This document shows positions 7,664 to 13,428 of a stretch of 13,428 nt of DNA, piece by piece (positions within the stretch are counted from its first letter, which is position 1; each line of letters starts with the position of its first letter). The position numbers and the translations under genes were made by a program. Origin of the DNA: an uncultured Planctomycetaceae bacterium (GTDB taxonomy: Bacteria; Planctomycetota; Planctomycetia; Pirellulales; Pirellulaceae); the NCBI GenBank assembly GCA_937967665.1, contig CALBSZ010000418.1, positions 1 through 13,428 of the forward strand, in the 5' to 3' direction. Under the pieces are notes generated by a model. The model had not been told where the DNA came from. It saw only the letters and a list, made by a program, of their open reading frames with translations, and did not search any database.

Positions 7664-8275
7664 CTAGGCGGCCAGTTTGTTGGGTGGGTCCGGATTGTTC
7701 GATTCGGGACCCGTGGTCGGATCGCAACTGGGCGATGGCGGGGTCGGAACCTCTGGCGTGATGCCAACGAACTGACCGGGCTCGAAATCAATGGATACGG
7801 GGCGATTTGACGGTTCGATGTTGCCGAATCGCCAGTTGAGTTTTTGCCAGAACGAAAGGCTTGATTCCCAACGCTTCATCGCGGCACGCAGTTGCTTCAC
7901 GACGTCGAGTGACTCGTCATTCAGTTCCGCCAGGATTTCCAAACATCCGCTCGGGTGGCCCGACAGCAGCAAGGAAGTGGCGTAGTTCGTCTTGTAGGTG
8001 ATCGGCAGATGAGGGCGCATCCACGTGCAGCCGGGACTCAGTACCAGTTCGCGGTAAATGCGCATGGCCTCGGCGGGTTTCTGCAGCCGCAGCAGGCAGA
8101 CTCCCTTGGCATTCAGAATCTGGCCGTCCCGGCCGGCCGCATTCAACACGGCCAAAGCCTGATCGTAATGTCCCGTCGCGGCCATGCGACCGACGCGCTG
8201 CAGCACTTCGTCGACGCGTCCGTTGCGACCATCATTAACGTCGATACGCGTTTCCGACTTCCCCTTCTTAGTCAC
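7664..8275 (-). CDS. TPR-like protein with proline-rich C-terminus
   Basis: This 203-residue protein is probably cytoplasmic: it has no signal peptide or membrane segment. Residues 21-80 form helical pairs with TPR character (GHYDQALAVL at 35-44, NAKGVCLLRLQKPAEAMRIY at 55-74), and a further pair lies around 96-136 (NYATSLLLSGHPSGCLEIL). A tryptophan-containing stretch (136-168) and a Pro/Ser-rich tail (172-198) follow. The start is GTG, supported by AAGGAAG 5 bp upstream. It converges on the kinase gene with only 24 bp between stops and no terminator visible. The kinase tail also has TPR-like helices, but nothing shows that the two interact. Function unknown; the reading frame itself is well supported. 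Confidence 0.75.
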   Translation of the reverse strand: MTKKGKSETRIDVNDGRNGRVDEVLQRVGRMAATGHYDQALAVLNAAGRDGQILNAKGVCLLRLQKPAEAMRIYRELVLSPGCTWMRPHLPITYKTNYATSLLLSGHPSGCLEILAELNDESLDVVKQLRAAMKRWESSLSFWQKLNWRFGNIEPSNRPVSIDFEPGQFVGITPEVPTPPSPSCDPTTGPESNNPDPPNKLAA

Positions 8276-8922
8276 GGATGCTTCCTTCTGATAATGGATG
8301 TTTCACTTCAAGCGGGGCGCAGATCTGGCTACGTTCGATCTTGGCCTGGTCCTCGCCGCCGCCGGCCTCGTTCCGGCAACCTTGCCGGGATGCAGTCACG
8401 AAAAAACCAGCGTCAGCTCGCGGCGGACGCTGGTGTTGGTCCTTACGGACGGCGAAGCGGCAAATAAACTCTCGCGAACTCGCTTCGCACATCCGTTGGA
8501 AAGCTTCTGCAGTTGTCTCCCGAAAGGCAATCTGCTTGAGCCGGCAAACTGTAATCACTGATTCGTTCGGGCAGCTTGCCACTTGCTTCTACGCAAACGT
8601 CATGCCGGTTGGCTGAACACGGCCACGAACGGGGTGTAGATCGCATGACCTGCGAGTCTTCCGGTCCAGCTGCCGTCTGCGCGTGACGGCCCGCTGGCCA
8701 AATGCCGCTGGCCGGGTTGACCAGAGATCGTACAGCGTGCTCAAGACTTGCCCAGCACACACCTCGCGCCGGAACGGAGAGGTCCTGGTTTGCAGGGAAC
8801 TTGAGATTGCAGGTCGACCCGGCACGCTCTTTGCTTTCCGTTGAAAGTCTTGCCATTGATCCAGGGACTCGGTGCGCCCCGGGCGCTGCCGCAGAACCTC
8901 ACACCGCCAGGGAAGGAAGCTA
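8276..8922. other. Gene-poor stretch, probably decayed sequence
   Basis: I see no convincing gene here on either strand. The open frames are short, overlap in opposite directions and have odd compositions. One + strand frame (8298-8561, 87 codons) starts with a hydrophobic run ending in LPGC followed by SHEKTSVSS, like a lipoprotein signal with a lipobox (Cys32), but the rest looks out of frame. It may be the head of a broken small lipoprotein gene. A 9-bp direct repeat, CCGCTGGCC, occurs at 8691 and 8705. No tRNA or clear hairpin was found. The neighbouring exporter remnant suggests that the whole stretch is eroding. Confidence 0.5.
8281..8287 (-). promoter_or_regulatory. Ribosome binding site for the TPR-like gene
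   Basis: On the - strand AAGGAAG occupies 8287-8281, 5 bp before the GTG at 8275. It is one of the clearer Shine-Dalgarno sites in the window and decides the start of the 203-residue protein. Confidence 0.6.
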
Positions 8923-8925
8923 TTG
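8911..8925 (+). promoter_or_regulatory. Relict ribosome binding site and TTG start of the exporter remnant
   Basis: GGAAGGAAG (8911-8919) is followed 3 bp later by TTG (8923-8925), in frame with the first membrane segment of the exporter remnant. This makes it the likely original start region. Confidence 0.45.
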
Positions 8926-9656
8926 CATCCCAGTAAACGTACGTTCTTTTCACGTTACGCCCTACCCATTCTGATCGTGTCGGCGTTGACCGTACCGCGC
9001 TGTTGCCAGCAATACCAACAAGGTGGTCGATTGGCTGCCGGCAACGTTCTCGGAAACCGAAGACTTGGAGTGGTTTCGCGAGCATTTTGTCGGTGATCAA
9101 TTCGTGATCATCAGCTGGGACGACTGTCGCGGCGGTGCGGACGACCGTTCAGCCGGAGACGCCGGGCTACCGGCATTATTTCAAGTCGGTCACGACAGGC
9201 CGGCGCTTGCTCGATCAATTGACAGCTCCTCCGATGAACGTACCTTATTCCGTAGCCTTGCGCCGCCTGCAAGGCGTCCTGATCGGACCGGATGGTCGAC
9301 AGACGTGCGTGGTGGTTACGCTGGCGGATGAAGCCATCGGTGAGTTCCGCGACGTTCTGGGACGCGGTGGCGACGGTTGGTTGCAGATTCAACGTCGCCC
9401 CGGTGTCCTCTTTCAAGCGTTGCAGGCGTGTGGTATCGAGTTGGATAAGGTGCACCTTGGTGGACCGCCTGTCGACAATGTCGCGATCGACGAGGAAGGC
9501 GAACGCACCTTGCTGCGGCTGGCCGGGGTGGTCGCCGAACGGGTTCTGCTCCCGGCGTTGCTGGCGGGGCCGCTGGGTCGAGTTTTTCGCCCGCGATCCA
9601 AACGGAAAGCCCTGCCGCCGTCTGCGGGCGAGGCGGTCATGGCAGAGGCGCGCTGA
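8923..9656 (+). pseudogene. Remnant of an MMPL/RND-superfamily exporter gene
   Basis: Three pieces of one protein lie in three successive frames. Frame one (8923 to about 8997) gives KRTFFSRYALPILIVSALTVP, an N-terminal membrane helix. Frame two (about 9005-9130) gives ASNTNKVVDWLPATFSETED and, further on, HFVGDQFVIISWDDC, typical of the first periplasmic part of these exporters. Frame three (about 9135-9656) gives LRRLQGVLIGPDGRQTCVVV and GGPPVDNVAIDEEGERTLLR, hallmarks of planctomycete MMPL proteins. At about 9535-9545 the sequence passes without a frame break to LLPALLAGPLGRVF, which looks like the last membrane helix and tail. The middle, normally several hundred residues with most of the twelve helices, is gone. 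The two frameshifts also seem to remove short stretches. Intact relatives run to about 800 residues or more, so no working exporter can be made. Substrate unknown. Confidence 0.8.
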
Positions 9657-9711
9657 TGAAGGCAAGGTGGTGACTCTTGGCTGGACATCGCTATATTCGG
9701 CCGTCGTAAAC

Positions 9712-9770
9712 GCACGAAGTGCAAGCGAGTGTGTCACTTGAGTCTGAACACACTTGCTCGCGCTGCGTGC
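9712..9770. repeat. Long imperfect inverted repeat between convergent genes
   Basis: Arms at 9712-9734 and 9748-9770 (23 nt each) pair at 19 positions around a 13-nt loop; of the other four, two can form G-T wobbles. It lies about 55 bp after the exporter remnant and about 40 bp after the antiporter stop on the other strand, so it could act as a bidirectional terminator, although no long T run flanks it. From memory, its read-through peptide (ARSASECV) turns up in many short planctomycete open frames, which suggests a dispersed REP-like element. That link is recollection, not a search result. Confidence 0.65.
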
Positions 9771-9810
9771 TTGTATTCTCGCGGACTTCCGCAAACCGGG
9801 TGCTGTCGAA

Positions 9811-10479
9811 TTAGATCGCGTCCAGCGCGTCCAGCCAGCGACGCAGCACGGGTGTTGTCACTAAGGTGGTGGTCAGGGCCATGATCACGAGCATGCAGAA
9901 GACGCTGTCGGGAATGACGCCCAGGTCGCGGCCGACGTTGATGGCGATCAAGCCCATCAACGCTCGCGTATTCATCATCACCGCGATGCAGCCGCTTTCA
10001 CGCCAGTTCAAACCGCCCATCCGCGCGGCCAATCCGCAACCCATGACTTTTCCGACGCTTGCCGCGGCAATGACGAGACCGCAGAGCCCCCAGTGCTGCC
10101 ACGATTCCAGCAGCCCGACGTTGGTACGCAAGCCGGTGTAGGTAAAGAAGATTGGCAGGAACAGGGAGTACACGATTTCGCGCAAACGCCGATTCACGGC
10201 AACCCCAAAGGCGGTCTGATCTGAAAGCACGGCGCCGAGGACAAACGGCCCGAAAATGGCAAAGATACCAATCAAGCTCGTCGCGATCGCGGAAAGGAAA
10301 ACGAGGATCAACACGATCGATAACCCCAGCACGGACAGTTCCCCGTTGCCGCGGAGCAGCAGGTAGTCGGTGACCCATGTCAGCCAGGGCCGCAGCAGCC
10401 ACGCCCCTGTCCTGGCCGCCGCGACAATCACCACCAGCTGGACGAGTACATGCAACAGCAGCTCTTGAAGTTCGCTCAC
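9811..10479 (-). CDS. CPA2-type cation/proton antiporter, lacking most of its N-terminal half
   Basis: The 222-residue product belongs to the Na+/H+ exchanger (CPA2, KefB-like) family. Residues 48-217 match the C-terminal half of such transporters: LSAIATSLIGIFAIFGPFVLGAVLSDQ (62-88), LPIFFTYTGLRTN (108-120), GKVMGCGLAARMGGLNWRES (143-162) and MMNTRALMGLIAINVG (168-183). Residues 5-30 look like the first helix of the family (LLLHVLVQLVVIVAAARTGAW), then the sequence jumps near residue 30 to the helix after the core. Roughly 180-200 residues appear to be missing, including the helices that normally carry the ion-binding aspartates, so exchange activity is doubtful. The frame is otherwise clean, so the gene may be recently deleted or may encode a shortened protein. 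The GTG start overlaps the helicase TGA in GTGA, with AGGA 9 bp upstream; that fixes the start. Confidence 0.85.
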   Translation of the reverse strand: MSELQELLLHVLVQLVVIVAAARTGAWLLRPWLTWVTDYLLLRGNGELSVLGLSIVLILVFLSAIATSLIGIFAIFGPFVLGAVLSDQTAFGVAVNRRLREIVYSLFLPIFFTYTGLRTNVGLLESWQHWGLCGLVIAAASVGKVMGCGLAARMGGLNWRESGCIAVMMNTRALMGLIAINVGRDLGVIPDSVFCMLVIMALTTTLVTTPVLRRWLDALDAI

Positions 10480-12773
10480 TGGCGGCCATCCTGGATCTCT
10501 TCCAACGCCTTGTCCGTGCTGTACGGATCGACTACGCGGCAGCACTCGGCCAGGCGGCGGGAAATGTCACCAAGATCCTCGAGCCATTCGTCGTCGGTCG
10601 TTTCCGGCGGCGTCAGTTGTTGGAATTCAGCAATCAGCAGGATGAGCCGCAGCAAGTGGCGAAAAATGACTCCTTCCTGTTTCTGCAGATTACGGCTGGT
10701 GACGTACTTGTTGAAATCGCCGCCGAATTCCAGCAACTCGCCCGCCACCCAGACGTCACGCGTCCAGACATCGTGCACACCGGGGAAGTCGTAGTCGAAC
10801 AGCAGTCGCAGCTTCTCGGCCAGGTTCAAGACGCGCGGCTTTTCTTCCTCAAACATCTTGCGCGGTTCCGGTTCTTCGTCCGCCGGGCTGGCGGTCAATT
10901 CGGCGGCCGAAACCAGTCCCAGCTGCAAGAGCCGCGTGTCCAGACGTTCGGTGGCCAGCGGTCCCGGTGGGAGGTCTTGCTGGGAAGGTACACGGACATG
11001 CCGTGCAACCGACCCGGGCATTTCCAAGACACTCTCCATGGCCTGCAAACGTTCGGCGCGATCCGCAATGCCAAGTTGATTGAGCAGGAAGACGCCGTAC
11101 AGGGGATGAACGCCTCGAAAGATCAGCAGTCGATCCAGGGCCGGCGTGGCCTGCGCGACGAGCGGGCGATAAGGTTCCGCGTCGTCCGCTTCGACCGGCG
11201 CCGGTTCATCCTGTTCGCCGTGCAGCGGCGGGTGGGGTTCGAGCGTGACGTAGCCCGCACGCCACAGGGTCAGCAGCATGCGGTCCAGCGCCTTTTGGCC
11301 TCGCGCGATCTCGCCGCTGTCCAGCAGGCGTTGCCCGATCAGCTGCCGGATCCGCTGCACATCCGGAGACGCTTCCAGCAGGTGGACCAGGAACCGCCAC
11401 GGCAGCCCGCCGCGGCTGGCCAGCTTCCGGGGCGCTGCGGCGACGAGTTTGTCAAATTGCTGCTCGGTCCAGTACTGCTGCGTCGAGCGCCTTGTGGGCA
11501 TCTTCTTTTTCAACGCCTTCTTGGCTTTCCGCAGACCTGGATCTTTCGTGTCATCCGGAATCGCGTCGTACTTGACACGCCAACGCGAAATCTTGACGTC
11601 GTCTTCATGCGCCAGCGCGAACACATATCCTTGCGAGTCGTATTGAGGCCGACCCGCTCGGCCGAACATCTGGTTTGCGGCGCTCGGGTCAATCAACTTT
11701 TTCTTGTCGCGAGGCCCCTTCAGTAGCGAGGGCAGTACGACGCTTCGCGCGGGCAAGTTGATGCCGGCGGCCAGCGTCTCGGTGCACACCGCGATAGAAA
11801 GCAGTTTTTCCTGGAACAGCTGTTCGACAATCCGCCGGTACTTCGGCAGCACTCCCGCGTGATGCACGCCGATGCCGCGGGTGAGGATTTGCTTGAGCTT
11901 CGGGCCGGCGCCCGCTGACCAGTCGTAGTCGTCAAGTCGCTCCATCAACTGGCGCCGCTGCTCCTCGCCCACAAGCTTCTTGCCTTTCAATTGCTCCGCA
12001 ACGTTCCAGCATTCATCGCGATTGAAGCAGAAAATCAAGGCCGGCGTCTTGCGCTCTGCTTCGCTACCCACGAACATCGATTCGACATGCTCATTCAAGA
12101 GAGAATCCGGCTGCCATTGAAACGTGAGCGGCACTTTGCGATCGTCGCTCTGGACCAATTCCAGTCGCCGCTCGTGGCAGCGCTGCAGCCACATGATGAA
12201 TTCGACCGAGTTACCGACGGTTGCCGACAGCAGCAGCAGCCGAATGTGTGCCGGCAGCAGGCTCAAACTGAATTCCCAGACGATGCCCCGTTCGGGGTCG
12301 TTAAAACTGTGGAATTCGTCCATCACGACGGCCGAGACGTCGTCAAACGCGAAAGCCGTTCCCGGTTCCGCGTCGTCACTGCCGCGATGCAACAGACGGT
12401 TGAACAGGATTTCGGCAACCACCACCAGCACGTTCGCGTCCGGGTTCACGCGTCGATTCCCCGTCACCAGGCCGACGTCCTCGGCGCGAAAGCCCCAACG
12501 GACGGCCGCCTCCTGCAAATCGTGAAACTTCTGATCCGTCAAGGCGATCAGCGGTGTCGTGTAATACGCTCGCTTGCCCGTCTGTAACGCTTCAAACATC
12601 GCCGCCTCGGCGATCAGTGTCTTGCCCGTGCCCGTCGGCGCGCAGACCAGCACGCCCTGTTCCGACGTGAACCAGGCCAGCATCGCTTCCTCCTGGACGG
12701 GATACGGTTCGTAGGGAAGCGTCTCGAAATAAGCCGCCGCCAATTCGTCTCGCGATGGCAAGTTGGTTTCCAT
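10476..12773 (-). CDS. Ski2-like DEAD/DEAH-box helicase
   Basis: This 765-residue cytoplasmic superfamily 2 helicase has all the core motifs in order: a Q-like region YPVQEEA (24-30), motif I APTGTGKT (45-52), Ia TTPLIAL (72-78), II DEFH (152-155), III SAT (183-185), FCFNRDEC (248-255) at the start of the second RecA domain, HHAG (304-307), V TLAAGINLPAR (333-343) and VI QMFGRAGR (368-375). HHAG and GINLPAR are typical of the Ski2/Mtr4/Hel308 group. The C-terminal half (about 400-765) is helical and charged, with a lysine-rich part near residues 415-425 and no recognised extra domain. It would use ATP to unwind or translocate on RNA or DNA; the sequence does not tell which. The ATG at 12773 has no strong Shine-Dalgarno. 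It overlaps the antiporter gene by 4 bp. Confidence 0.93.
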   Translation of the reverse strand: METNLPSRDELAAAYFETLPYEPYPVQEEAMLAWFTSEQGVLVCAPTGTGKTLIAEAAMFEALQTGKRAYYTTPLIALTDQKFHDLQEAAVRWGFRAEDVGLVTGNRRVNPDANVLVVVAEILFNRLLHRGSDDAEPGTAFAFDDVSAVVMDEFHSFNDPERGIVWEFSLSLLPAHIRLLLLSATVGNSVEFIMWLQRCHERRLELVQSDDRKVPLTFQWQPDSLLNEHVESMFVGSEAERKTPALIFCFNRDECWNVAEQLKGKKLVGEEQRRQLMERLDDYDWSAGAGPKLKQILTRGIGVHHAGVLPKYRRIVEQLFQEKLLSIAVCTETLAAGINLPARSVVLPSLLKGPRDKKKLIDPSAANQMFGRAGRPQYDSQGYVFALAHEDDVKISRWRVKYDAIPDDTKDPGLRKAKKALKKKMPTRRSTQQYWTEQQFDKLVAAAPRKLASRGGLPWRFLVHLLEASPDVQRIRQLIGQRLLDSGEIARGQKALDRMLLTLWRAGYVTLEPHPPLHGEQDEPAPVEADDAEPYRPLVAQATPALDRLLIFRGVHPLYGVFLLNQLGIADRAERLQAMESVLEMPGSVARHVRVPSQQDLPPGPLATERLDTRLLQLGLVSAAELTASPADEEPEPRKMFEEEKPRVLNLAEKLRLLFDYDFPGVHDVWTRDVWVAGELLEFGGDFNKYVTSRNLQKQEGVIFRHLLRLILLIAEFQQLTPPETTDDEWLEDLGDISRRLAECCRVVDPYSTDKALEEIQDGRQ

Positions 12774-13060
12774 GTGAAGCTGTAACGGTTAGGTAGAGGG
12801 TGCGCCCGCTAGCACTTTGAACGCGGAAACTCACATTAAGACGAGCGTGTCAAAAGTGCAACAAAGGTGTAACGTGTCGGTTGTAGGCAAGATCAGGTCT
12901 GGAATTGTATCTTGTTGCGAAGGCGTTAGTTAGCCGTCTTGTTCGGAACGACCCATACAAAACGGCGCGCTAGTTGCGTAGGATAGGAGTAACAGATGAG
13001 AGTAACAAACGGATTGTGAACTGAAAGTGGATCGTAAGGACGCAGCAAACGAGCCTCATC
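12774..13060. other. Intergenic spacer between divergent genes
   Basis: These 287 bp separate the helicase (- strand) from the small + strand gene and should hold both promoters. On the - strand a perfect -35 box, TTGACA (12853-12848), lies about 75 bp before the helicase ATG, but I find no good -10 at 16-18 bp. On the + strand the octamer GAGTAACA occurs twice, at 12987-12994 and 13000-13007, 13 bp apart, ahead of the small gene, and could be an operator. No RNA gene or strong hairpin is visible. Confidence 0.4.
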
Positions 13061-13372
13061 ATGACGTCGAAACTGGTTAGTGCTTTCATGCGAGCTGTAC
13101 TGATTGAGATCATCGCCGTTGCCGGCATCGGCTGGCTCTGCATTCATGGCAAGTCGGAAGTTGAGCCCGCCGCGCATGCGTCGGCGGTAAGCCCGACCTT
13201 TGCCCAGTCAGGCTACCAGGCCAACCACGAAGCACAGCAACGCCGCGCGTTCGTCGAACAAACGCTCTTGCAGAGCAGCCACGCGATTTCGGCGGACGCC
13301 GAAACGTTTGTGAGCGAACAGTGGAATCGCTTCCGTGCGGACCTGAGTGCCGTGCAAGGGCACGCCCGTTAA
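13061..13372 (+). CDS. Small hypothetical protein with one N-terminal membrane segment
   Basis: The 103-residue product has two early basic residues (Lys4, Arg11), a hydrophobic run at about 12-28 (AVLIEIIAVAGIGWLCI), then a hydrophilic, Gln/Glu/Arg-rich part (52-103) likely to be helical. This fits a small bitopic protein or an uncleaved signal anchor with the tail outside the membrane; there is an AHA-SA site at about 38-42 where cleavage is conceivable. I do not recognise the family. The ATG at 13061 has only a distant purine stretch (TAAGGA, about 20 bp upstream). Codon use looks like that of the genes around it and the frame opens after a sizeable spacer, so I think it is real, with moderate confidence. 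Confidence 0.6.
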   Translation: MTSKLVSAFMRAVLIEIIAVAGIGWLCIHGKSEVEPAAHASAVSPTFAQSGYQANHEAQQRRAFVEQTLLQSSHAISADAETFVSEQWNRFRADLSAVQGHAR

Positions 13373-13399
13373 GCACAATACCGTTCAATTTTCACGTGG

Positions 13400-13419
13400 G
13401 ACGGGCACTCCTGCCCGTC
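13400..13419. repeat. GC-rich hairpin, probably a dispersed intergenic repeat
   Basis: GACGGGCA (13400-13407) and TGCCCGTC (13412-13419) form a perfect 8-bp stem with a CTCC loop, 27 bp after the stop of the small gene. It may serve as a terminator, although no T run follows. The ACGGGCA-CTCC-TGCCCGT core is, from memory, a recurrent intergenic motif in planctomycete genomes. Confidence 0.55.
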
Positions 13420-13428
13420 GCTCATACC

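Noticed and set aside
8276..8922. Possible tRNA or other structured RNA in the gene-poor stretch
   Set aside because: Short stems are present but no cloverleaf, no TTCRA loop and no CCA-like end could be assembled.
10377..11726. 449-codon + strand frame across the antiporter and helicase genes
   Set aside because: It lies opposite two genes with clear motifs and has a shadow-like composition.
1..13428. CRISPR array, prophage, insertion sequence or toxin-antitoxin pair
   Set aside because: No regular repeat-spacer pattern, transposase, integrase, terminal inverted repeats with target duplication, or paired small toxin and antitoxin frames were seen.

Overview
The window looks like chromosomal DNA from a planctomycete, most likely of the Pirellulales type; this is inferred from gene content, with no 16S or other marker present. 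Pointers are a fused dehydroquinate dehydratase/shikimate dehydrogenase, a very large Hanks-type kinase with an N-terminal zinc-finger-like motif and a long TPR-rich tail, an MMPL/RND exporter remnant of planctomycete type, frequent GTG starts, few strong Shine-Dalgarno sites, and moderately high GC.

Left part (1-3511), + strand: a bifunctional aroDE gene, a shikimate kinase and a prepilin-peptidase-like (A24) membrane protein lie in a row. aroDE and aroK catalyse steps three to five of the shikimate pathway. They are separated by seven tandem copies of a heptamer, GC(G/T)GTTA. The kinase and the A24 gene overlap by 4 bp (GTGA) and are probably translationally coupled.

Middle (3512-8275): a promoter with an extended -10 precedes a 1290-residue membrane-anchored Ser/Thr kinase. 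A convergent gene for a 203-residue TPR-like protein ends 24 bp beyond it.

Decayed stretch (8276-9810): about 650 bp hold no gene I can support. They are followed by the remains of an RND/MMPL exporter gene with two frameshifts and a large internal deletion, then a long imperfect inverted repeat that looks like a dispersed intergenic element.

Right part (9811-12773), - strand: a Ski2-like DEAD/DEAH helicase gene overlaps by 4 bp (again GTGA) the start of a CPA2-type cation/proton antiporter gene. That antiporter lacks most of its N-terminal half. A 287-bp spacer then leads to a small single-membrane-segment hypothetical protein on the + strand and a GC-rich hairpin at the edge of the window.

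I do not see a clear new defence or biosynthetic system. The observations most worth following are the paired internal deletions in two neighbouring transporter genes, the heptamer array that stops all six frames, the two palindromic intergenic elements, the cysteine-poor A24 peptidase with a long insert, and the large uncharacterised tail of the kinase.
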